Positions 1 through 6,744 of a stretch of 11,613 nucleotides of DNA are shown in pieces. How positions within the stretch are numbered: the first letter of the stretch is position 1; the number at the start of each line of letters is the position of its first letter. Location of the stretch: NCBI GenBank assembly GCA_946479335.1, contig CAMLFP010000161.1:1-11613 (forward strand), written 5' to 3'. The DNA comes from an uncultured Archangium sp. (lineage in GTDB: Bacteria > Myxococcota > Myxococcia > Myxococcales > Myxococcaceae). A program made the position numbers and the translations under genes. The notes under the pieces were generated by a model. That model saw only the letters and a list, made by a program, of their open reading frames with translations. It did no database searches and was not told the DNA's origin.

Positions 1-555
1 TCAGCGCGCGGCGACGTCGGAGACGGACACCTTGTCGGCCGCGACCAGCACCGCCTGCGCGTCGTCGGTCAGCGCGGCGACCTCCGGCTGCAGCGATGAG
101 ACAAAGGCGCGCGCCGACGCAGTGGTGATGCCCGGCTGCGCGCAGAAGTCGGCGTAGCGCTGCATCACCGACGCGTAGCGGTTGATGCCCGCCACGTACG
201 ACTGCATCACCGGCGTCAGCGCCTGCATCGGCGCCGTGTAGCGCGTGGCCAGCGCCTCGACGTAGCGCTCCTGCTTCTGCTCATGCCCCGCCTCGAGGCG
301 CTTGCGCGCCATCTCCAACGACCGCCGCGCCGACTCCACCTCGCGGCGGCTCTTCTCCAGCGAACGGCGTGACGCCTCGAGGCGCGGCAGGGTGGCGGCG
401 AACTCCACCTGCAGCTTGCCGTTCTTGCACTGCGCGAAGTCGCGCTGCGCCGCGTGGAGCGCCGCGGTCGCGCCGGTGAGCGCGGGGCCCTCGGCGAACG
501 CGGGGAAGGAGGAGAGGAACAGCGACACAGCGAGGCACTTCGAGCGGAGGTTCAT
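1..555 (-). CDS. Secreted coiled-coil protein, function unknown
   Basis: A 184-residue protein starting at the ATG at 555. An in-frame GTG at 588 would add 11 residues, but starting at 555 places a typical signal peptide exactly at the N-terminus: a short basic stretch (MNLRSK), a hydrophobic core, then a likely signal-peptidase I site after AFA (residue 21). The mature protein should be periplasmic or exported. Residues about 50-95 are rich in R, E, S and L with heptad-like spacing (RRSLEKSRREVESARRSLE), predicting a long helix or coiled coil. The C-terminal half is also helical, and two cysteines (C43, C138) could form a disulfide. I recognise no family, so no function is assigned. No clear Shine-Dalgarno precedes 555. 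The gene is separated by about 180 nt from the PTS gene upstream and has its own candidate promoter at 572-587. The stop codon occupies the first three bases of the window, so the gene is complete. Confidence 0.85.
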   Translation of the reverse strand: MNLRSKCLAVSLFLSSFPAFAEGPALTGATAALHAAQRDFAQCKNGKLQVEFAATLPRLEASRRSLEKSRREVESARRSLEMARKRLEAGHEQKQERYVEALATRYTAPMQALTPVMQSYVAGINRYASVMQRYADFCAQPGITTASARAFVSSLQPEVAALTDDAQAVLVAADKVSVSDVAAR

Positions 556-571
556 GGTGCGCGCGCACCAC

Positions 572-587
572 TGCAGCCGCGGTGCCA
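572..587 (-). promoter_or_regulatory. Candidate sigma-54 (-24/-12) promoter
   Basis: On the minus strand the bases read TGGCAC-CGCGG-CTGCA. The RpoN consensus is TGGCAC-N5-TTGCA, so only one consensus base differs, and the invariant GG and GC pairs are exactly 10 nt apart. The predicted transcription start would fall near 561, only about 6 nt before the ATG at 555. That is unusually short and is the main argument against the call. No enhancer-binding site was identified upstream. Confidence 0.3.
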
Positions 588-734
588 CCGCGCTTCCAGA
601 GAGGCGCCGGAGCGCCGCGTGGCTCGCGCCCCACGCGCGCGTGAGAAGTCGCCCGCGAGGTTGTGTGGAATCAGCCGCGAAACGTCACCGGCTCCAGGGG
701 TTGAAAGCCAACCACTCGGGCCGGTGGGTATTCT

Positions 735-1199
735 TCAGCGCCGCAGCGCCGCGGGCTGTGGCGACTCGCCGGGCACCGCCTGCACCTGCACCCGCATGCC
801 GCTCTCGGAGAGCCACTGCAGCGCGCGCTGGTCGGCGTCGTCGAGGAAGACGCTGCGCGAGACGGCGACGCGCCCGGGCCCGGCGTGCACGTTGCCGAGG
901 TTCAGCGTGCCGTTCGGCAGGCCATGTTCGCGGGCCGACACCGCCGCCTGCACGTCGCGGAAGAGCACCAGCGTGCGCACGGAGTCTTCGGCCAGCGCGC
1001 GGAAGTCGAGCTTGTCGACGGGCGCCAACACCACCTCGACCTCCGGAGGCACCGCCATCTCGTAGGCCGCGCGCGCCAGCTCGTCGTGGGCCGCCGCGTC
1101 GTCTGCCACCACCACGCGGTCGACCTGGAGGAAGGGCAGCCAGGCCTCAATCACCTGGCCGTGAATCAACCGGCTATCGACACGGCTCCATGCAATCAC
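735..1199 (-). CDS. PTS system mannose/sorbose-family IIB component
   Basis: A 154-residue cytoplasmic protein matching the PTSIIB_sorb family, whose usual length is about 155-165. The N-terminus carries the family signature RVDxRLIHGQV at residues 6-16, and H13 is the expected phosphorylated histidine that receives phosphate from a IIA domain and passes it to sugar. The usual second Asp of the signature (RVDDRLIHGQV) is Ser9 here. LNLGNVHAGPG (about residues 99-109) also fits this family. The start is a GTG at 1199, chosen because it gives the usual family N-terminus; TTGGAG lies 5-10 nt upstream as a ribosome binding site. No IIA, IIC, IID, HPr or enzyme I gene is in this window, so it is either part of a dispersed PTS or a regulatory component. 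A perfect 16-bp palindrome lies 26 nt upstream of the start. Confidence 0.9.
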   Translation of the reverse strand: MIAWSRVDSRLIHGQVIEAWLPFLQVDRVVVADDAAAHDELARAAYEMAVPPEVEVVLAPVDKLDFRALAEDSVRTLVLFRDVQAAVSAREHGLPNGTLNLGNVHAGPGRVAVSRSVFLDDADQRALQWLSESGMRVQVQAVPGESPQPAALRR

Positions 1200-1225
1200 A
1201 GCGACTCCAACGGACGCGGCTCTCG

Positions 1226-1241
1226 CCCGGAACGTTCCGGG
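1226..1241. promoter_or_regulatory. Perfect 16-bp palindrome, candidate operator
   Basis: CCCGGAACGTTCCGGG is a perfect, unspaced palindrome in the 103-nt gap between the chemoreceptor stop and the PTS IIB start, 26 nt before the GTG. The central GGAACGTTCC with its CpG axis resembles operators of LacI/GalR-family regulators. No T-tract follows on the minus strand, so it is not a typical terminator for the upstream gene. That it binds a protein is inference. Confidence 0.4.
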
Positions 1242-1302
1242 GCTTATCGCCGGGCTTAGCGTCGGAGTTGCGTGACAGCCAAGGAAACCGCCTACCCGAC
1301 CG

Positions 1303-2913
1303 TCACTTCGAGTCGGTCACCTTGAAGCGGTTGGTCACGGCGGAGAGCGCGTCGACGGAGACCTGGAGGTCTTGCGCGATGGCGGTGGTGCGGCCGGTGG
1401 CGTCGACGCCGCGCTTCACGAGGTCGGCCACGTTGCGCGCGCCGGCGACGGCCTGCTCCGACGACTCGCGCTGCTGCCGGGTGGCCACCGCGATTTGCAG
1501 CGCGGCCTCCCGGGTGCCCTGCGAGAGCGCGAGGATTTTCTGGAAGGCGTCCTGCGCGCGCTCGGCGACGGCCATGCCGCGGTCTGACGACTCCACGCCT
1601 TCGCGGGCGCGCACCACCGCGGTGTCGCCCGACGCCTGCACGTTCTCGACGATGCGGCCGATGTCGCGCGCCGACTGCGCGACGTTCTCGGCCAGCTTGC
1701 GCATCTCCGCGGCGACCACCGAGAAGCCGCGGCCGACCTCGCCGGCCTTGGTGCCCTCGAGCGCGGCGTTGAGCGCCAGCAGGTCGGAGCGGTCCGCCAC
1801 CTGCTTGATGACCTGCGCGATGCGGCTGACCTGCTGCACGTCGCCGTTGAGGCGGGTGATGGCCTCGGCGATCTCCTTCGACTCGCGGCGGATCTCCGTC
1901 ATGCCGCTGACCATCTCCGCGACGACCGCGCGCCCCTCGTCGACGGCTTCGTTGGTGCGCGCGGCGGCGGCCTCCACCACCTCGGTGCTGCGGGTGATGC
2001 TCTGCGCGGTGCGCTGGAGCTCCTCGAAGGTCGCGGCGATCTGCTGCGCGTACGCCGACTGCTGGCTGGTCACGTGCGTCTGGTCGTTGCTGGCGGCGGT
2101 GAGGCCCTTCGCGGCGGCGCCGAGGTTGCCGGTCAAGTCGACCATCTGCCGCACCAGCGCGCGCAGCGCGGTGAGCATGTCGTTGACCGACGCGGCCATC
2201 GAGCTGACCTCCGTGGAGCCGCCCACCACCACGTGCTTCTCGCGCACGTCGCCCTGCGCGACCTCCACCGCGACGCGGGTGACGGCGCGCAGCGGGCCGG
2301 CGATGGCCGACGAGACGAGGAGCGCGAGGGTCAAGCCGACGGCCAGCGCCACCAGCAGCACCCACACCCCGACGATGGCGTTCTCGCGTTGGCGCGCGGC
2401 GAGCGAGTCGACCGACACGCGCAGCACCATCACCGCCTCGTAGTCCTGGTCCTTCGCGGTGCAGCGCACCTCGAGGAACTGCCCGCGCACCGTCTGGCAC
2501 TGGCCGACGGGCGGCACCTCGTAGCGGCCCGGTGCGAGGTCGCCGAGGAGCTGCGCGCCGAGCCCGTTGCCGACCGAGACGAAGCGCTGGGTGTCGATGA
2601 CGGTGACGGTCTCCTTCGTCACCGCCAGCGCGCCGAGCTGCGCGATGTTCCCGCCGGCGCGCACGCCCTCGAAGATGCCGGTGAGCTCGTCGGTGGTCGC
2701 CAACCCGTCGCGGATGAGCCGCATGATGGGCGCCGCGTTGTTGACGGAGAGCTGCCCGATGCTGATGGCCTGCTTCTCCAGCGCCTCGCTGGCCTGCTCG
2801 TTGAGCCGCGCGGGGAAATAGATGGCGGCGAAGAGCGCCACCGCCATGCAGGGCGCCACGACGGCGATGGCCGCCTGCACGCGGAGCGACAGTCTGGCCC
2901 AGAGGCTCTCCAT
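1303..2913 (-). CDS. Methyl-accepting chemotaxis protein (transmembrane chemoreceptor)
   Basis: A 536-residue receptor from the ATG at 2913; an in-frame GTG at 2940 would add nine residues, and neither start has a clear Shine-Dalgarno. Order of parts: TM1 about 14-33; a periplasmic sensor of about 145 residues with two cysteines (C139, C151) that could pair; TM2 about 180-203; a HAMP linker about 204-256; then the long cytoplasmic helical hairpin. Its tip, about 377-401, contains DLLALNAALEGTKAGE and GRGFSVVA, the highly conserved contact site for CheA and CheW. EE/EQ pairs such as TFEEL are plausible methylation sites. The C-terminus (VTDSK) lacks an NWETF-type tether for CheR. It senses an unknown ligand and controls a CheA kinase, but no che genes are adjacent, so it is an orphan receptor. 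The preceding PF10118 gene ends 69 nt upstream. Confidence 0.95.
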   Translation of the reverse strand: MESLWARLSLRVQAAIAVVAPCMAVALFAAIYFPARLNEQASEALEKQAISIGQLSVNNAAPIMRLIRDGLATTDELTGIFEGVRAGGNIAQLGALAVTKETVTVIDTQRFVSVGNGLGAQLLGDLAPGRYEVPPVGQCQTVRGQFLEVRCTAKDQDYEAVMVLRVSVDSLAARQRENAIVGVWVLLVALAVGLTLALLVSSAIAGPLRAVTRVAVEVAQGDVREKHVVVGGSTEVSSMAASVNDMLTALRALVRQMVDLTGNLGAAAKGLTAASNDQTHVTSQQSAYAQQIAATFEELQRTAQSITRSTEVVEAAAARTNEAVDEGRAVVAEMVSGMTEIRRESKEIAEAITRLNGDVQQVSRIAQVIKQVADRSDLLALNAALEGTKAGEVGRGFSVVAAEMRKLAENVAQSARDIGRIVENVQASGDTAVVRAREGVESSDRGMAVAERAQDAFQKILALSQGTREAALQIAVATRQQRESSEQAVAGARNVADLVKRGVDATGRTTAIAQDLQVSVDALSAVTNRFKVTDSK

Positions 2914-2982
2914 ACGTGCGCGGCAGCGTGCCACTTTCACGCGCGGCTCGCGCGCTTTCCCACGCCGCGAACGATGCGACCG

Positions 2983-3783
2983 TCAGGCCACCTGCGACTG
3001 CTTCCAACCCGCGAGCAGCTGCGTGTCGTCGCGGTTCATCGGGTGGAAGTCGCGGCGGTAGTACTCGAGGTACGGGCGCCACAGCGCGCGCAGCATGCCG
3101 TCATCGGCCACCACCAGCGTGTGGAACAGCCGCCACCACTCCGGGAGGCTGAACAGCTTGCCGCTCTTCGCCATGAACACCGCGGTGTTGAGGCCCGCCG
3201 CCCACCAGAACATCACGGTGACGACGGCCATCACGCGGCAGCGCTCGAACCACGTGCCCCCCACGGCCTGATACACGTCGAACGCCACCGCGCGATGTTC
3301 GCTCTCTTCCGCCGCGTGCCAGCGCCACAGCGCCGCCATCTGCGGGTGTACGCCCTCCAGCAGCGACGGCGTGGCGAGGATGTGTTCGCCCATCAGCGAG
3401 GTGAAGTGTTCGAGCGCGGCGGTGACGGCGAGCTGCCGGCGCGGGCTGAAGAACTTCGACGCGATGGCGAGGAGGAACGTGGGCAACAGCCGCTCCATCT
3501 TCTGCACCGGGTACCACTGCGCGAGGCGCTCGTTGTACGCGAGGTGTTCGCGGCCGTGGAAACCCTCCTGACCCGCGAAGGCGGCGACGTCGGCCTTAAG
3601 CTTCGGGTCGGTCAGCTGCGGCAGGTAGTGGCGCACCGACTTCACGAAGAACGTCTCGCCCACGGGGAAGAAGACGGAGAGCTCGTCCCAGAAGGTCGTC
3701 GGCCCGATGCCGCGCGGGTGCCAGAAGCGCGGCACGCCCGAGAGGTCGAACTTCAGGTTGCGCACCTCGATGTCGGAGCCCAT
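2983..3783 (-). CDS. Predicted metal-dependent hydrolase, PF10118 (COG3687), ferritin-like
   Basis: A 266-residue protein from the ATG at 3783; a GTG at 3810 would add nine residues that do not resemble the family. Its length and motifs fit the PF10118 'metal-dependent hydrolase' family, which has a helical, ferritin-like organisation. The carboxylate/histidine pattern is visible: E43 (PVGETFF), E73-x2-H76 (QEGFHGREH), E125 (ALEHFT) and E160-x2-H163 (AAEESEHRAVAFD), the classic set for a dinuclear metal site. The middle (about 183-205) is hydrophobic and aromatic, but the protein has no signal peptide and is probably cytoplasmic or membrane-associated. The true reaction of this family is poorly defined, and 'hydrolase' is a database label. 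A diiron oxygen-dependent activity is equally compatible with the residues. It lies 97 nt after the DUF2378 gene and may be a read-through member of that operon. Confidence 0.88.
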   Translation of the reverse strand: MGSDIEVRNLKFDLSGVPRFWHPRGIGPTTFWDELSVFFPVGETFFVKSVRHYLPQLTDPKLKADVAAFAGQEGFHGREHLAYNERLAQWYPVQKMERLLPTFLLAIASKFFSPRRQLAVTAALEHFTSLMGEHILATPSLLEGVHPQMAALWRWHAAEESEHRAVAFDVYQAVGGTWFERCRVMAVVTVMFWWAAGLNTAVFMAKSGKLFSLPEWWRLFHTLVVADDGMLRALWRPYLEYYRRDFHPMNRDDTQLLAGWKQSQVA

Positions 3784-3880
3784 GCCGCTGCAGCTTGTGT
3801 CGCCACGCACCGCCGCGCACGTCGGCGGCGCTGCGAGTCAGTGCCAGCGTGTTGTCAGCGCGGGCCACGGCCGCGGAGCG

Positions 3881-4438
3881 CTACTCGTCCCACTCCACGC
3901 GGTACGCGTAGGAGGGCGGGTCTCGCGGCACCAGCGTCATGCGGAGGTTCTTGGCGTGCGCCACCTGCGCACCGCCGAGGAGGATGCCCTCCCAGAAGGT
4001 CGGCATGTCGCTCACGTCGTTCAACGTAATCTCGATGCAGTTGGGCCCGATGACCTGCGGCGACGACTGCAGGTAGTTGTTGCCGCCCGAGAGCGTGAGG
4101 TGGAGCCGCATCAGCGAGCGCCGCACGCCGATGAGCCGCACCACGCCGAGCAGCGCCCTGCCGACGAAGGTGTCGAGGTAGCCCTTCACCGACGAGATGC
4201 CGAGCTCCCGGAACGCGTCGGCCTCCGAGAGCTCGGGGTACAACCGCCGGTGCGCCGCCTGCAGCGCCTTGCGCGCGACCGGTATCGGGTACGCGGGCCC
4301 GAGCCGGTCGAGGTTGACGCCGAGGCCCAGCAGCTCCGCCTTCAGCTCGGGCGTCATCTTCGAGCCCATGCCCTTGATGAAGATGCCTTCGAAGACGACA
4401 TCGAACCAGAGTTGCTGCGGCGGCGGTTGCTGACTCAT
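3881..4438 (-). CDS. DUF2378 family protein (TIGR02265, myxobacterial paralogous family)
   Basis: A 185-residue protein with the marks of DUF2378: an N-terminal FDVVFEGIFIKG, then a 'gLGVNLDRLGPAYP' segment, 'RRLYPELSEADAFRELG', a 'GYLDTFVGRALLGVVRLIG' helix, and 'NNYLQSS' leading into a C-terminal beta portion. The family is about 180-200 residues, so it is full length. Many paralogues occur in each Myxococcus-like genome, and the biochemical function is unknown. No signal peptide or transmembrane helix was found. The ATG at 4438 lies 4 nt after the stop of the FAD oxidoreductase, so the two are probably co-translated. The placement at the end of a redox operon suggests an accessory or regulatory role, which is inference. 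Confidence 0.9.
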   Translation of the reverse strand: MSQQPPPQQLWFDVVFEGIFIKGMGSKMTPELKAELLGLGVNLDRLGPAYPIPVARKALQAAHRRLYPELSEADAFRELGISSVKGYLDTFVGRALLGVVRLIGVRRSLMRLHLTLSGGNNYLQSSPQVIGPNCIEITLNDVSDMPTFWEGILLGGAQVAHAKNLRMTLVPRDPPSYAYRVEWDE

Positions 4439-4442
4439 GCGC

Positions 4443-6314
4443 TCACAATCCCAGGTGCTGTTTCCAGTACGTGGTGAGGAAGATGTTGTTGGGGTCCACC
4501 CGAGCGCGCACTGACTTCCAGCGCGCGGCGTCAGGGTACCGCGAAATCATCGGCGGCGAGACGCTCCCGGGCGGAGGCTGAAATTTGCCCCAGTGAGCGC
4601 GGTAGCCGAGCGGGTCGAGCACCTTCCACAGCGGGGGGAAGAAGGTCTTCACCGGGTCTTCGGGGTTGCGGCCGAACCAGAAGGCGTCGACGCGGAAGAC
4701 GTGCTGGCCGGTGGCGGGGCTCAAGAAGAACGTCTCGTCTTTCTTGCCCGCGTAGAGCTCGAAGGCGAACGCGCCCGTGGCCTTGTAGGCGCCTTGCGGC
4801 GTGCCGTCGGCCTTGAAGAAGGTGCGCAGTGTGTCGATGGTCTTCTGCACCTTGCCGTCGCCGGGCGTGAAGGGCACCCAGAGCTCCGTGAACCAGGTGG
4901 GGAGAATCAAGTCGTCCATCTGGTTGTCCATCGGCAGGCCCATGTAGCCGCGGTCTTCGAAGTACTGCGTGACCGGGCCGCCGTCGGGCTGCGTGGTGAT
5001 GAACAGCTTGTAGAGCTCGTCGATGTGGTCGGGGATGAGCTTGCCGAACTCCGAGAGCAGCCAGTTGAAGAAGGGCAGCTTGTCGAGCAGCACGAGGAGG
5101 TCATCGCCGCCGGTCGACAGCAGCTCGATGAGCTGCACCCACGCTTTGCCCATGGTGACCGGATCGCGGTTCACGCTGGTGAGCAGGTCGATGATGCCCT
5201 GCAGACAGCCGCGCGGCTCGACGGGCGCGGTGCGGGCGGCGACCTCCGGCCTCGGCTGGAAGGACTTGAGCGTGGCGATGGTGTCGGGCGAGACGCTCTT
5301 CGCGGTCTTCGCGAGTGACGCGAGCTGCCGGCGCGCCTCGGCCGGGTTATCGGCGTACGCCATCAACGTGTAGATGAGCGAGATGGCGATCTGCTTGGCG
5401 ACGGCGAAGCGGCCGACCTCCTGGTACGGCTTCAGCACGCGGTTGGGGTCGTACATCGAGCGCGACGCCTTCCACGTGACGAGGCGGTCGAAGTTGAACT
5501 GCGGCCACCACATGATGCGCGTGTAGTCGGTGTCGAGGAGGAACTTCTCGAGCGACGGCAGGTTGGCGCCCGCGCGGTCGCCGTAGAAGTCCATGTCGGG
5601 CGACAGGTTGGCGGCGCTCGACGCTTCCTGGCCGACGATGTCGAAGGTGGGCACGCAGCGGAAGGTGACGGTGCTCACCACGCCGCACAGGCCGAGGCCG
5701 ACGCCTGCTGCGCGGAACCACTCGGGGTCATCACCGTCGGCGGTGAGGGTCTTCACGTTGCCCTGGCCGTCGATGACGCGCATCGCGGCGATGGCCTCGT
5801 GCACGCTCCACTTCACGGTGCCGCCCGCGGAGCCGGTGGCGAGGAAGCCGGCCACCGACTGGTGCGAGATGCCGCCGAGGTCGGGCAGCGCGAGCCCGTA
5901 CTTCTCGTGCAGCGTCTGGGTGAGGCTCGCGTCCCACGTGCCGTCGTGCCACGGCGAGGGCTGCGGCACGTCGCTGGCCGCGGGCGGCGGCGCGATGCGG
6001 GCCTGCAGCGGGCGCTTCGGCGAGACGCCGAGGTGGCAGCCGGCCTGCGCCTCCACCAGCTTGCCGTCGGGGTTCTTCGGGTCGGGCTTCGGCTCGAAGA
6101 TGGCGGTGTAGCGGTCGAGCACCACCGTCACTTCATTCGCCGGCGTCTGCGCGCCGTTGAAGTTGTCGGTGACGATGGCCCGCCACACCGAGTGCGTGCT
6201 GCCCATCACGCGGAGCTGCTTCTTGTTGGCGTTCGCGTCGGCGACCAGCGCGCACAGCTCCGCTTCGGTCGTGGGGTGAAAGCAGCCGTCGGCCTCTCTC
6301 TGAATCGTCGTCAT
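4443..6314 (-). CDS. FAD-dependent oxidoreductase, sugar-lactone (ALO/gulonolactone) oxidase type
   Basis: A 623-residue flavoprotein of the vanillyl-alcohol-oxidase fold. The N-terminal FAD_binding_4 (PF01565) domain spans about residues 10-220: VMGSTHS at 37-43 is the PP-loop, with H41 at the position that can carry covalent FAD; LGGISHQSVAGFLATGSAGG at 146-165 contacts the diphosphate; GLGLCGVVSTVTF at 206-218 closes the domain. The C-terminal part resembles D-arabinono-lactone oxidase (ALO, PF04030): ELWVPF about 477, HWGK at 574-577 and VDPNNIF at 606-612, close to the C-terminus as usual. Related enzymes oxidise aldonolactones or alditols with O2. This protein is longer than the usual 430-530 residues, with extra sequence roughly between 285 and 470. 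No signal peptide is present, so it is cytoplasmic. Its ATG is 1 nt after the stop of the NTF2-like gene. The substrate cannot be read from the sequence. Confidence 0.88.
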   Translation of the reverse strand: MTTIQREADGCFHPTTEAELCALVADANANKKQLRVMGSTHSVWRAIVTDNFNGAQTPANEVTVVLDRYTAIFEPKPDPKNPDGKLVEAQAGCHLGVSPKRPLQARIAPPPAASDVPQPSPWHDGTWDASLTQTLHEKYGLALPDLGGISHQSVAGFLATGSAGGTVKWSVHEAIAAMRVIDGQGNVKTLTADGDDPEWFRAAGVGLGLCGVVSTVTFRCVPTFDIVGQEASSAANLSPDMDFYGDRAGANLPSLEKFLLDTDYTRIMWWPQFNFDRLVTWKASRSMYDPNRVLKPYQEVGRFAVAKQIAISLIYTLMAYADNPAEARRQLASLAKTAKSVSPDTIATLKSFQPRPEVAARTAPVEPRGCLQGIIDLLTSVNRDPVTMGKAWVQLIELLSTGGDDLLVLLDKLPFFNWLLSEFGKLIPDHIDELYKLFITTQPDGGPVTQYFEDRGYMGLPMDNQMDDLILPTWFTELWVPFTPGDGKVQKTIDTLRTFFKADGTPQGAYKATGAFAFELYAGKKDETFFLSPATGQHVFRVDAFWFGRNPEDPVKTFFPPLWKVLDPLGYRAHWGKFQPPPGSVSPPMISRYPDAARWKSVRARVDPNNIFLTTYWKQHLGL

Positions 6315-6315
6315 G

Positions 6316-6744
6316 TCACGCCACCAGTTTCGAGAAGATGAAGCGGTACAACCAGTTCAACGGAGGGAACGGCGTCACCAGCGAGCCCATCGGGTCGAAG
6401 TAGTCGCGGCAGTAGTAGACCTTGCCGTTGCGCGACTGGCACCACGTGGCCATGGGCGAAGGGAAGACGGGGCCGAACGAGAACTTGAGGTTCATGGTGT
6501 AGGTGAGCGCGAAGGCCTCTTCGGTGCCCACCACCTCGATGTTCTGGAACTCGAAGAGCTTGTAGAGCTTGAAGGCGCCCTTCCACGTCTCGATGAAGAG
6601 CTGCAGGCCGGTCTTGTCGGCCACCGGGTTCACGAACTGCACGTCGTCGCTGTAGAGCAACGGGAGCTGTTCGAGCGCCTTGTCGCGGTCGACGTTCACC
6701 ATCTCGTAGAACTGCTTCACTCGCTGCGGGAGATTATTGCTCAT
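6316..6744 (-). CDS. NTF2-like / SnoaL-like domain protein
   Basis: A 142-residue single-domain protein with the look of the NTF2-like superfamily (SnoaL_2 type). It has an N-terminal helix (RVKQFYEMV), the characteristic 'LYSDDVQFVNPVAD' turn about residues 30-43, a helix with conserved aromatic residues, then beta strands ending in 'GKVYYCRDYFDPMGSL'. Such folds form a conical pocket and serve as small isomerases, cyclases or ligand binders. No specific activity can be inferred, because catalytic residues vary widely in this fold. The start overlaps the upstream stop in a TATGA (4-nt overlap), which indicates translational coupling. The following oxidoreductase begins 1 nt after its stop. 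The tight pairing suggests that it acts on the same substrate as, or on a product of, the flavin oxidase. Confidence 0.8.
   Translation of the reverse strand: MSNNLPQRVKQFYEMVNVDRDKALEQLPLLYSDDVQFVNPVADKTGLQLFIETWKGAFKLYKLFEFQNIEVVGTEEAFALTYTMNLKFSFGPVFPSPMATWCQSRNGKVYYCRDYFDPMGSLVTPFPPLNWLYRFIFSKLVA

Noticed and set aside
696..716. Hairpin (GGTTG-N5-CAACC, extended past one mismatch) just after the PTS IIB stop, considered as a terminator
   Set aside because: The stem is short and interrupted, and no T-tract follows on the minus strand.
302..2443. A 713-codon plus-strand open frame opposite the coiled-coil, PTS and chemoreceptor genes
   Set aside because: It covers three well-supported minus-strand genes, and the translation is Arg/Ala/Ser-rich without domains, as expected for the antisense of high-GC genes.
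2914..2982. TGGCAC upstream of the chemoreceptor considered as a sigma-54 site
   Set aside because: The downstream GC falls 9 nt rather than 10 nt after the GG, and the TTGC element is absent.
1292..3082. A 596-codon minus-strand open frame overlapping the chemoreceptor in another frame
   Set aside because: It is an Arg/Gly/Ala-rich shadow; the alternative frame encodes a complete and unmistakable chemoreceptor.
3784..3880. Search for a promoter or terminator between the DUF2378 and PF10118 genes
   Set aside because: A CTGACA box and a short CGCGG/CCGCG hairpin exist, but there is no matching -10 or T-tract, and a TGGCAC there has wrong spacing for sigma-54.
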